Of a stretch of 64,000 nucleotides of DNA, positions 18,177 to 25,880 are shown piece by piece. The notes under the pieces are model-generated. The model worked only from the letters and a program-made list of their open reading frames with translations. It was not told where the DNA came from and ran no database searches. Source of the stretch: Pelodictyon luteolum. GTDB lineage: Bacteria > Bacteroidota > Chlorobiia > Chlorobiales > Chlorobiaceae. The position numbers and the translations under genes were made by a program. Each line of letters begins with the position of its first letter. The stretch's first letter is position 1. The DNA is taken from NCBI RefSeq assembly GCF_001622165.1, contig NZ_LVWG01000032.1, positions 1 to 64,000 on the forward strand, given 5' to 3'.

Positions 18177-19307
18177 ATGAACTTCCGCCTCCAGAGCACC
18201 GACCCCCGATCCGCCGCCCGGACGGGCATCCTTTCCACCGGCCATGGTGATATCCCGACCCCCGTCTTCATGCCGGTCGGAACCCGGGCAAGCGTCAAGT
18301 CGGTCGAGCCGCATGAACTGCTTGAACAGGAAGCGCACATTATCCTCACGAACACCTATCATCTCTACCTGAAACCCGGCAACCACATCATAAGGAAAGC
18401 CGGAGGGGTGCACCCGTTCATGGACTGGCATGGACCGCTGCTCACCGACAGCGGCGGCTACCAGGTCTACTCGCTCTCAGAACTTCGCAGAATCAGTGAA
18501 GAAGGGGTAACATTCAAATCGCACCTCGACGGCAGCATGCTGCAGTTCACTCCTGAAAATGTCGTTGACACCCAGCGCATCATCGGCAGTGATATCATGA
18601 TGCCCCTCGACGAATGCCCCTCATCCAAGGCGGATCGTGAGTACATCCGCAAATCAGGCGAACTGACCATACGCTGGGCCGAGCGTGCGCGGCGCCACTT
18701 CAGTGCAACTGCCCCCCTTTACCATCACCCGCAGATGCTCTTCGGCATCACCCAGGGAGGCACGCACAGTGACCTGCGTGCCCTGTCAGCCAAAGCGCTT
18801 GTCGACCTCGACTTCGACGGCTATGCCACCGGCGGCATGGCGGTCGGCGAACCGGCCGAAGAGATGTATCGCATCCTTGAGCTCTCCCATACGCTCCTAC
18901 CGGAACACAAGCCACGTTACCTGATGGGAGTCGGCACCCCGGAAAATATCCTCAACGCCATTGAGCGGGGCATCGACATGTTCGACTGCGTCATCCCAAC
19001 CCGCGAAGGACGCAACGGAAGAGTCTACACCCGAAAAGGCAAAATGAACCTCCGCTCGGCAAAATATGCCGAAGACTTCTCCCCTGTTGACGAAGGGTTC
19101 GGCAACCATGTGTGCAAACATTACAGCCGCGCCTATATCCGCCATCTCCTGAACGTGGGCGAAATCCTCGGCCTCAAGCTCTGCACCCTGCAGAACATCT
19201 CGTTTTTCATGTGGCTGACCAGAACCGCCCGCCAGCGGATTGAAGAGGGATCGTTCCTCGAGTGGAAGGCCGGGTTCCTTGAAGAGTTCAACAGAGGAGA
19301 AGCATAG
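18177..19307 (+). CDS. tgt: tRNA-guanine transglycosylase with altered zinc site
   Basis: Exchanges guanine-34 for the queuosine precursor preQ1 in the anticodon of Asn, Asp, His and Tyr tRNAs. Catalytic residues are present: Asp91 in LTDSGGYQVYSL and the nucleophilic Asp in FDCVIPTREGRNGR. The zinc site is degenerate. The usual CxCxxC segment reads FGNHVC (Phe308, Asn310, only Cys313 kept), and the later His of the TIHN motif is Gln339 in TLQN. The protein is 376 residues, a normal length, and begins at ATG 18177 (MNFRLQST). It is two bases upstream of rimO. A queD homologue lies at 53.5 kb, so the queuosine pathway is probably active. Confidence 0.93.
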   Translation: MNFRLQSTDPRSAARTGILSTGHGDIPTPVFMPVGTRASVKSVEPHELLEQEAHIILTNTYHLYLKPGNHIIRKAGGVHPFMDWHGPLLTDSGGYQVYSLSELRRISEEGVTFKSHLDGSMLQFTPENVVDTQRIIGSDIMMPLDECPSSKADREYIRKSGELTIRWAERARRHFSATAPLYHHPQMLFGITQGGTHSDLRALSAKALVDLDFDGYATGGMAVGEPAEEMYRILELSHTLLPEHKPRYLMGVGTPENILNAIERGIDMFDCVIPTREGRNGRVYTRKGKMNLRSAKYAEDFSPVDEGFGNHVCKHYSRAYIRHLLNVGEILGLKLCTLQNISFFMWLTRTARQRIEEGSFLEWKAGFLEEFNRGEA

Positions 19308-19309
19308 CA

Positions 19310-20632
19310 ATGCCCCACCCCGAACACAACACCAGCGTCTTCCTTCTCAGCCTCGGCTGTTCGAAAAACACCGTCGACAGCGAACGGCTCCAGGCACAGG
19401 CTGAAGCTTCCGGAATCACCTTCACCCAGCAGGCGGAGGAAGCCGAAGTCATTCTCATCAATACCTGCGGGTTCATCGAAGATGCCAAGGAGGAATCAAT
19501 CATGGAGATCCTTGCAGCCGTCGATATGAAAAACGCAGGAACCGTGCGGCAGGTCTATGTGATGGGCTGCCTCACCGAGCTCTACCGGAACGAACTGCAG
19601 GAGGAACTCCCGGAAGTTGACCGGTTCTTCGGCACGAGAGAACTGCCGGCAGTGCTTGACGCCCTCGGCGCCCGCTACCATCAGGAACTTTATGACCATC
19701 GCTCACTCCTGACACCGCCCCACAGCTCATATCTCAAGATCGCCGAAGGGTGCAGCCGCGCCTGTTCGTTCTGCTCCATACCCAAAATCCGGGGCCGCTA
19801 CCTGAGCCAGCCAATGGAGCAGCTCCTGAGGGAGGCCCGACTGCTCCAGGAGAAAGGGGTAAAGGAACTCAACCTCATCGCCCAGGATATCACCGTCTAC
19901 GGCGTGGACCTTTACGGAAAACAGATGCTCAACGACCTGCTCATGCGGCTATCCGACATGGAGTTCCGCTGGATCCGCCTGCTCTATGCCTATCCGGTCG
20001 GCTTTCCGCTTGAGGTCATCGACACCATCGGAAACCGAAGCAATATCTGCAACTACCTCGACCTCCCGCTCCAGCACTGCAGCGACCCCATCCTCCGCTC
20101 CATGAACCGCGGCATCACCAAAGAGCAGTCTCTCCGGCTTATTGAGGAGATCCGCAACCGGAACCCAGACATCCGCCTCCGCACCACCATGATTGCCGGT
20201 TACCCCGGCGAAACCCGCAAAGAGTTCGAGGAGATGCTGGAGTTCGCCGGAAGCGTGCGGTTCGACCGTCTTGGCTGCTTCCCTTATCGCCACGAGGAAC
20301 ACTCCCCCGCATACAGCCTCATAGACACCGTACCGGAAGAGGAGAAACAGGAAAGGGTGAGCGAACTCATGGAGCTTCAGGAAGAGATTGCCCGAAAGAA
20401 GAACGAGGCCTTTGTCGGCAGCCTCATGACCCTCCTTGTCGACCGGACTGAAGAGGGCGAAGAGGGGCTGATCCTCATCGGGCGCACAGAGTTCGACGCA
20501 CCCGAAGTCGACAACGAGTGCCTGCTCGAGTCTGGATCCCCGGAGCCCTCACCCGGAACGTTCGTTCAGGCCCGCATCACCGGCTCAATGGCCTACGAGC
20601 TCCACGGAACAGTCGAATCGCTTATGGAGTAG
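19310..20632 (+). CDS. rimO: Ribosomal protein S12 methylthiotransferase RimO
   Basis: A radical SAM enzyme that methylthiolates an aspartate of ribosomal protein S12. It has the three-domain layout of the family. An N-terminal UPF0004 domain carries SLGCSKNTVDSE and an INTCGFIEDAKEES segment. The radical SAM core has CSRACSFC (Cys148, 152, 155). A C-terminal TRAM domain ends the protein. GCSKNTVDSE is characteristic of RimO rather than MiaB. It starts 2 bp after tgt, so the two RNA/translation modification genes form an operon. Confidence 0.95.
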   Translation: MPHPEHNTSVFLLSLGCSKNTVDSERLQAQAEASGITFTQQAEEAEVILINTCGFIEDAKEESIMEILAAVDMKNAGTVRQVYVMGCLTELYRNELQEELPEVDRFFGTRELPAVLDALGARYHQELYDHRSLLTPPHSSYLKIAEGCSRACSFCSIPKIRGRYLSQPMEQLLREARLLQEKGVKELNLIAQDITVYGVDLYGKQMLNDLLMRLSDMEFRWIRLLYAYPVGFPLEVIDTIGNRSNICNYLDLPLQHCSDPILRSMNRGITKEQSLRLIEEIRNRNPDIRLRTTMIAGYPGETRKEFEEMLEFAGSVRFDRLGCFPYRHEEHSPAYSLIDTVPEEEKQERVSELMELQEEIARKKNEAFVGSLMTLLVDRTEEGEEGLILIGRTEFDAPEVDNECLLESGSPEPSPGTFVQARITGSMAYELHGTVESLME

Positions 20633-20677
20633 GGCTCCCTCAGCCGCTCCCTGAAGGGCTTTTTCACCATTTTTGAC

Positions 20678-20685
20678 TATATTTG
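20678..20685 (+). promoter_or_regulatory. Candidate promoter TATATTTG before aroK
   Basis: TATATTTG matches the Bacteroidetes -7 consensus TAnnTTTG and lies 68 bp before the chosen aroK start. No clear -33 TTTG partner is seen. Confidence 0.4.
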
Positions 20686-20753
20686 CCGCTAAGTACGCGC
20701 CCGAACGGGCGCAACCGGAACGCGTCGCCACACGCAGAATCGAAACCGTTGGG

Positions 20754-21362
20754 ATGGGACAGGACACGATAACAAAACAGCACTCGTTGATTTTCCTGAC
20801 CGGTTTCAGCGGTTCGGGAAAGTCGACCATAGGCCCCCTTCTGGCCAACTCCCTCGGGTACGAGTTCCTCGATGTCGATCAGGCGGTTGAACAACGTGCA
20901 GGCAAACCCATTACCCGCATTTTCGCAGAAGAGGGTGAAGCGGCATTCAGGGAGCTTGAGCTCCAGACCCTGAAAACCGTAGCCGGAGAAAAGGAGATGG
21001 TCGTCTCGCTCGGCGGCGGAGCACTCCAGTATGACCCGTCCCATGCATTCATTGCCGGAGCCGGCACTCTGGTTTATTTGAAATCATCAGCCGCGAACCT
21101 TGCAAAAAGGCTGGTCAACAAACGCGACCGCCCCCTGCTGCGTGGAGAGGACGGAAGAAAGCACTCCAGGGAAGAGCTTGAAGAAAAGATCCGCCGGATT
21201 CTCGAAGAACGGGAACCCCGTTACCAGCAGGCAGCCCTCACCGTACAGACTGACCAGAAACGGATCGGCTCGACAGTGGAGGAACTGACAAGGAAAATAG
21301 AACGGCTTGTCCGCAAAGCCCCGCAGATCGGGGAGGACGGCCAGCAACCAGAACAGCCGTGA
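20754..21362 (+). CDS. aroK: Shikimate kinase
   Basis: Phosphorylates shikimate in the aromatic amino acid pathway. The Walker A loop is GFSGSGKST (residues 17-25), followed by the family shikimate-binding segments DVDQAVEQ, FAEEGEAAFRELE and SLGGGAL, and the lid KRDRPLL. ATG 20754 yields 202 residues; the frame stays open upstream to a TTG at 20673, but that extension is unlike the family and overlaps a candidate promoter. No strong ribosome site was seen, so the start is moderately sure. Its stop overlaps the aroB GTG start as GTGA, so aroK-aroB is a coupled pair. Confidence 0.92.
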   Translation: MGQDTITKQHSLIFLTGFSGSGKSTIGPLLANSLGYEFLDVDQAVEQRAGKPITRIFAEEGEAAFRELELQTLKTVAGEKEMVVSLGGGALQYDPSHAFIAGAGTLVYLKSSAANLAKRLVNKRDRPLLRGEDGRKHSREELEEKIRRILEEREPRYQQAALTVQTDQKRIGSTVEELTRKIERLVRKAPQIGEDGQQPEQP

Positions 21363-22447
21363 GCACCATCATCGTTTCGAGTCCGGTGACCGCCGGACTT
21401 GCATCACGCTTCAAAGCCCACGGGCTGAAGCTGAAAACCGTCGTCCTTTTCGACACCAACACCCGGAAGCTCTTCGGTGAGCAAGTGCTACGAACCCTCG
21501 CCGATGAGGGATTCATGGTCCACGAACTCGTTGTCCCCGCCCGTGAAGCATCGAAAAGCTTCAGCACGGCCTATAAGCTATACGGCGGCATGATTGAAGC
21601 CGGTGTCGACCGGAGCTGGAACCTGCTTGCCGTCGGAGGCGGCGTGGTCGGAGATCTCGGAGGGTTCATTGCAGCCAGCTACTACCGCGGCATCCCGGTC
21701 ATCCAGCTCCCGACCACCCTTCTGGCCATGACCGACAGTTCAATCGGAGGAAAGGTTGCCATAAACCATCCGCTCGGCAAAAACCTCATCGGTTTTTTCC
21801 ATCTGCCGGAACTGGTGCTGATCGACCCGTCGTATCTCGGGACCCTGCCGGAACGGGAGGTCTACTCCGGCCTGTCGGAGGTCGTCAAATACGGATTCAT
21901 AGCCGACTCAGCCCTCCTTGAACGGCTCCGCTCACACTTCAGCAGCATCGTCGCGCTCGAAGAGCCCTATCTGACCGACGCCATCCGGCGCAGTGCGGAA
22001 ATCAAAGAGGCTGTGGTACGGGAGGATTTCAGGGAGATGAGCGGGCTTCGTGCCACCCTGAACTTCGGGCATACGTTTGCCCATGGACTCGAAAAACTTG
22101 CCGACTACCGCTTCATCCGCCACGGGGAAGCCGTCACCATCGGCATGGCTGCTGCGCTTTCGCTCTCCCGCCGCCTCGGGTTCCTGGACCGGCCTTCGCT
22201 TGAACAGGGGCAGTCCATCATTGCAGAATTCCGCTTTCCCCGCGGACTCCTGAAAAAGCGGTTCCTCGACATCGACGCTCCGGCGCTTCTGGAAAACATG
22301 CTCTCCGACAAGAAAAAGCTAGACAGCCGCCTCCGCTTCGTTCTCCTGAAAGCACTCGGAGAAGCATTCCTCCTCGAAGAAGACGTGGATGACCGGGAAG
22401 TGCTCGGGGCGATTGAGGATGCGAAGACGTTCTTCAGGAAACAGTAA
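21359..22447 (+). CDS. aroB: 3-Dehydroquinate synthase
   Basis: Second step of the shikimate pathway, converting DAHP to dehydroquinate with NAD and a divalent metal. Motifs are GGGVVGDLGGFIAAS, TTLLAMTDSSIGGKVAIN, the metal-binding Glu/His region (SEVVKYGF, NFGHTFAHGLE) and RHGEAVTIGM. The GTG start overlaps the aroK stop. The 3' end overlaps the converging coaX gene by 14 bp, a compact tail-to-tail arrangement. With aroC at 51.2 kb, three shikimate-pathway enzymes are present in the window. Confidence 0.95.
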   Translation: MSTIIVSSPVTAGLASRFKAHGLKLKTVVLFDTNTRKLFGEQVLRTLADEGFMVHELVVPAREASKSFSTAYKLYGGMIEAGVDRSWNLLAVGGGVVGDLGGFIAASYYRGIPVIQLPTTLLAMTDSSIGGKVAINHPLGKNLIGFFHLPELVLIDPSYLGTLPEREVYSGLSEVVKYGFIADSALLERLRSHFSSIVALEEPYLTDAIRRSAEIKEAVVREDFREMSGLRATLNFGHTFAHGLEKLADYRFIRHGEAVTIGMAAALSLSRRLGFLDRPSLEQGQSIIAEFRFPRGLLKKRFLDIDAPALLENMLSDKKKLDSRLRFVLLKALGEAFLLEEDVDDREVLGAIEDAKTFFRKQ

Positions 22448-23270
22448 TCCGGTTCAGCTCGAAGAGGTAGCGGGCACCTCTCGATACGGCATGGGGATCA
22501 AGCAGTGGCGGCATCTCCATCATGGACACGATGAGCGGTGCACGGCCACCGGTGGCCACAACCCGCGCGTAGCCTTCTCCATGTTCACTGCGGAGCCACC
22601 CCCGGATCTTCCGCACGAGGCCTTCCACCTGCAACACGCACCCCCATACCACGCCGCTCCGGATGCAGTCAGCCGTAGAGAGGCCCATGAGCCGTTCAGG
22701 CCTTGAGACCTCAACCCTCGGCAGCTGGGCCGTGCGTTCATGAAGCGCCGAGGCCATCAGCTCCAGACCAGGCATGATGAGCCCACCGAGGTAGCTGCGG
22801 TCTGCTGAAAGCACGTCGAATGTGATGGCGGTTCCGATGTCAAGGGCTATGACGGCGGCCTCTTCTTCAAGCATGCAGCATCGGGCACAGAGCGAAAGGC
22901 GGTCGGCACCGAGCGCAGAGGGGGGATCGTAGCTGATCCTGAAGGGCAGATTGAGGGTCGAATCGACAGCAAGCACCCTGCCGGGAAGTATATCCAGAAG
23001 CCAGCGGCCGGCAGCTTCTCCGGCACGGGGAACGACGGAACTGATGACGGCGTCAGCCGCAAGGGAATGGCGGGCGAGAAGCGGCTGAAGAAGTTCCCCG
23101 ACCGCTTCGGGTGAAGAAAGAGCTGCGGTCGCAACCTGTAGAGAGTCGATAGGGTCAGTGCCGCTGAAGACGGCAAACATGGCCGTGGTGTTGCCGATTT
23201 CGGCAACAAGCAGCGGCGTGGAGGAGGGATGCGCCATCTGTTCCATGATCGGCCCCGTTCCGGGAAACAC
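22434..23270 (-). CDS. coaX: Type III pantothenate kinase
   Basis: First step of coenzyme A synthesis, phosphorylating pantothenate. The ASKHA-fold signatures are VAEIGNTTAMFAVF near the N-terminus, GADRLSLC in the middle and ALDIGTAITFDVL followed by GGLIMPGLELM. The GTG at 23270 overlaps the upstream gene's stop as TAGTG; an internal ATG (MEQMAHP) is an alternative start because the first residues are not conserved in the family. Length about 270 residues fits. It is cotranscribed with the membrane protein upstream. Confidence 0.9.
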   Translation of the reverse strand: MFPGTGPIMEQMAHPSSTPLLVAEIGNTTAMFAVFSGTDPIDSLQVATAALSSPEAVGELLQPLLARHSLAADAVISSVVPRAGEAAGRWLLDILPGRVLAVDSTLNLPFRISYDPPSALGADRLSLCARCCMLEEEAAVIALDIGTAITFDVLSADRSYLGGLIMPGLELMASALHERTAQLPRVEVSRPERLMGLSTADCIRSGVVWGCVLQVEGLVRKIRGWLRSEHGEGYARVVATGGRAPLIVSMMEMPPLLDPHAVSRGARYLFELNRITVS

Positions 23271-23776
23271 TACCGTAGTTCGGCCTTTACGCCGGTTTTT
23301 CGGGACAGCTCATGAAGGAATCGCCGGTAATCGGGCAGTTTTTCCGTCACATACACGGAATCACGGCCTGTAGGGGTTGTGGCGACAATGAAGATTTTAG
23401 GGGGCGGATTGTAGGTCACCCCCTCCTGCCGGATGGCCTCTATTTCCGAAAGAGGGAACGTCATCACCCTGCCCTTCCGGTCAAGGTACTGCAGTCGGTC
23501 CCCTTCAATGCGGACCGAGTCGCCGTCCTGGCCGTGCTCGGCAGCAAACTTCGTATTGTAGTACATCGGCAGGCCGAGCGTCACGGTGAACAGGAGAAGC
23601 ATCATGGCCGTTTTCCAGAAACATCCGAGGTTGATGGCGTAGGTGAACCTGCCATAACGGAAAAACAGCCCCCAGCCGACAGCAAGAATGAGCATGGAGA
23701 GAAACCATGACGCGTAGTAGTAATAGTCCAGCCAGAGGGCCGGATAGGACATGGGGTACTGGAACGCTTCGGCCAT
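23270..23776 (-). CDS. Hypothetical membrane protein
   Basis: No family is recognised. It is 168 residues with two predicted transmembrane helices (WFLSMLILAVGWGLFF and MMLLLFTVTLGLPMYY). A soluble C-terminal domain of about 90 residues follows, with beta-rich segments (DRLQYLDRKGRVMTFPLSEIEAI). The soluble part resembles PH-like or YcxB-like folds only loosely. Its stop overlaps the start of coaX by one base, so the two are translationally linked. Confidence 0.6.
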   Translation of the reverse strand: MAEAFQYPMSYPALWLDYYYYASWFLSMLILAVGWGLFFRYGRFTYAINLGCFWKTAMMLLLFTVTLGLPMYYNTKFAAEHGQDGDSVRIEGDRLQYLDRKGRVMTFPLSEIEAIRQEGVTYNPPPKIFIVATTPTGRDSVYVTEKLPDYRRFLHELSRKTGVKAELR

Positions 23777-23886
23777 ATCGACTCGGGATCTTGTGTTCGT
23801 TGATGCTGGTGCGACAGTGAAAATAAGTCTTAACTTTCTCTATCCAATAAAATACAGAAAATCACCCGAAACCGATCCTCTGCATC

Positions 23887-24306
23887 ATGAAAGCCTATCA
23901 TAAAGAACTCTGGCTGAATATCCCCGAACGGATGGGGTTCCGGAACATCACACGCGACGTCGAAGGTGCGCTCCAGGAAAGCGGCATCAAGGAAGGTCTC
24001 TGCCTCGTCAACGCAATGCACATCACCGCCTCCGTCTTCATCAACGATGACGAACCGGGCCTGCATGAGGATTACCGCCAGTGGCTTGAAGCGCTCGCCC
24101 CGCATGAACCACTCAGCCGATACCGCCACAACCGGACTGGCGAGGATAACGGTGATGCCCACCACAAACGCCAGATCATGGGGCGGGAGGTCGTAGTTGC
24201 CGTGACCGGAGGGAAACTGCACTTCGGCACATGGGAACAGATTTTCTACGGGGAGTTCGACGGGCGGAGGAAAAAACGGGCGCTGGTGAAAATCATCGGA
24301 GAATGA
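23887..24306 (+). CDS. YjbQ/UPF0047 family protein
   Basis: A 139-residue small beta-barrel-like protein of the secondary thiamine-phosphate synthase (YjbQ) family. Signature segments are [40 protein letters not shown], where the conserved His is followed by an asparagine-rich segment, then [21 protein letters not shown] and [16 protein letters not shown]. Weak thiamine-phosphate synthase activity has been reported for homologues, but the physiological role is uncertain. It is divergent from the preceding gene and stands alone. Confidence 0.9.
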   Translation: MKAYHKELWLNIPERMGFRNITRDVEGALQESGIKEGLCLVNAMHITASVFINDDEPGLHEDYRQWLEALAPHEPLSRYRHNRTGEDNGDAHHKRQIMGREVVVAVTGGKLHFGTWEQIFYGEFDGRRKKRALVKIIGE

Positions 24307-24402
24307 ACATCCCATCCTCCCTCGAATTAGTCACTCCCCGATGGTGTTGGTCGGTAAGGAAGCAGAATCATCCCCCGTCAACGATGAAAAAAGGAGGACA
24401 TG

Positions 24403-24795
24403 ATGGTTACCGAGAAAATGGAACACAATCCGGTTGGATGGTTCGAAATCCCCGTCCACGACATGGAACGGGCAAAGACCTTTTACGAGGCAGTCTTCAA
24501 CATGCCCATCGAAGTACATAGCATGGATGACGGCATGGTGATGGGATGGTTTCCGATGAGTGAAACAGGATCGGGCGCCTCCGGGTCACTGGTAAAAGCA
24601 AAAGGCTATATCCCGACGCATGAAGGGACACTCGTCTATTTTTCAGAACCCGCCATCGAAACCGCCCTTAAGCGGGTCCGCAACAACGGTGGCAACGTCA
24701 TCAAGGAAAAAACCGACATCGGCCAATATGGCTTTATCGCCTACATCGAAGACACTGAAGGCAACCGCATAGGCCTGCACAACATGACCTCATAG
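24403..24795 (+). CDS. VOC (glyoxalase-like) family protein
   Basis: A 130-residue vicinal-oxygen-chelate fold protein. Segments typical of this family are GWFEIPVHDMERAKTFYEAVF and, at the end, IAYIEDTEGNRIGLH. GGAGG at 24393-24397 is better spaced for the second of two consecutive ATGs (24403) than the first (24400). Members bind a divalent metal and range from glyoxalases to resistance proteins; the substrate cannot be inferred here. It is separated from yjbQ by 96 bp. Confidence 0.85.
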   Translation: MVTEKMEHNPVGWFEIPVHDMERAKTFYEAVFNMPIEVHSMDDGMVMGWFPMSETGSGASGSLVKAKGYIPTHEGTLVYFSEPAIETALKRVRNNGGNVIKEKTDIGQYGFIAYIEDTEGNRIGLHNMTS

Positions 24796-24894
24796 CGGCT
24801 CATTCCCTGAACATCGCCCGCTCAAAGAAAACCGGGAGGCAGGCGATGCAGGAGACCGGAAGCAAAAAAACAGCAGGGTTGTCCTTCGATGCAC

Positions 24895-25782
24895 TCAGGA
24901 AAGCCTCTGCATGAAGGCCTTCACTGCTGCGACAAAGGCTTCCGGCTGCTCCTCATGAGGCAGGTGGGCGGAGTCGCCGATCACCTCAAGGTCTGCGCCG
25001 GGAACCTCACGGGCAAGACGGAGGCTTTCCTCAACCTTCACTGTACGGTCAAACTCACCGGTGACCACCAGCACAGGAAATGTGATCGAGCCGACCTTTT
25101 CATCAAGGTGGAGATGGTGCGTCTCAAGAAAAACCTCCCAGAACCCTCTCCCCCAGTTGCCAGTCATCATGTCGGCGCGATAAGCCGAGAGAGTTTCGGC
25201 GGGCAGCATGGACGGGTTGTGCCAGAAACTCACAAGCAGGCGGTCGAAAAACTTTCTTATGAGCAGCTTCATCAGTCGGGAAAAGACGGGGCTTGCGGCC
25301 TTCAGGAAGGGCTTCATAGCGGACGGGATGCCGCTGGCCGCATAAGCACTGTAAATCATGGCATCAACGAGCACGAGCCCGGAAACCTTATCTGGATGGC
25401 GGAGCGCCATGAGCATGGCGAGTGTCCCGCCGGTCGAGTTGCCGACGATGACCGCCTTATCGATACCAAGCTGTTCGAGGAAGGCTGCGGCAAGATCGCT
25501 CTGCGCTTCGGGTGCATAACTGACTCCGTTAAGCCTCGTCGGAACCGGGCGGGAGGTACGGCCGAAGGCCGGCCTGTCGAGCGCGATCACTGTCGCAATT
25601 TCAGATAGGGGACCGAGCACATTGCGCCATGAACGCATACTGAGGAAACTGCCATGAAGGAGAAGCATGAAGGGCGGCTCCCCGCTGCCATGGATCCTGT
25701 AATGCAGTCTGAACCCTCGGCAGTCAAGGAACCGGCTGTCGGAATCGGACTGAAGGGATGGATGACTCATAGTAAGTGACAT
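24895..25782 (-). CDS. Alpha/beta-fold hydrolase
   Basis: A soluble hydrolase of about 295 residues. The oxyanion segment is LLLHGSFLSMRSW, the nucleophile elbow is GNSTGG (Ser), and the acid and His are in TGEFDRTVK and DSAHLPHEEQPEAF. The fold also covers magnesium-chelatase-associated BchO-like proteins, but no bch gene is adjacent, so I leave it unnamed. I use ATG 25782; a TTG at 25800 and an ATG at 25770 are alternatives and none has a clear ribosome site. Confidence 0.85.
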   Translation of the reverse strand: MSLTMSHPSLQSDSDSRFLDCRGFRLHYRIHGSGEPPFMLLLHGSFLSMRSWRNVLGPLSEIATVIALDRPAFGRTSRPVPTRLNGVSYAPEAQSDLAAAFLEQLGIDKAVIVGNSTGGTLAMLMALRHPDKVSGLVLVDAMIYSAYAASGIPSAMKPFLKAASPVFSRLMKLLIRKFFDRLLVSFWHNPSMLPAETLSAYRADMMTGNWGRGFWEVFLETHHLHLDEKVGSITFPVLVVTGEFDRTVKVEESLRLAREVPGADLEVIGDSAHLPHEEQPEAFVAAVKAFMQRLS

Positions 25783-25830
25783 AGGGTTGAGGTGCTGCAA
25801 TAAGAAAAAGCGCCTGAGTCGCTATAATAC

Positions 25831-25857
25831 AGAAAGGCCCGGAATACGGGCCTTTCT
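25831..25857 (-). terminator. Rho-independent-like terminator for glnN
   Basis: AGAAAGGCCCG and CGGGCCTTTCT form a perfect 11-bp stem around GAATA, 24 bp downstream of the glnN stop. On the minus strand the hairpin is followed by GTATTATA, which is only moderately U-rich. Confidence 0.7.
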
Positions 25858-25880
25858 GTTTACTTCTTACGAACGGCGGA

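Noticed and set aside
24895-25782. BchO (magnesium chelatase accessory) as the name for the alpha/beta hydrolase
   Set aside because: The fold fits many hydrolases and no bchI/D/H gene adjoins it.
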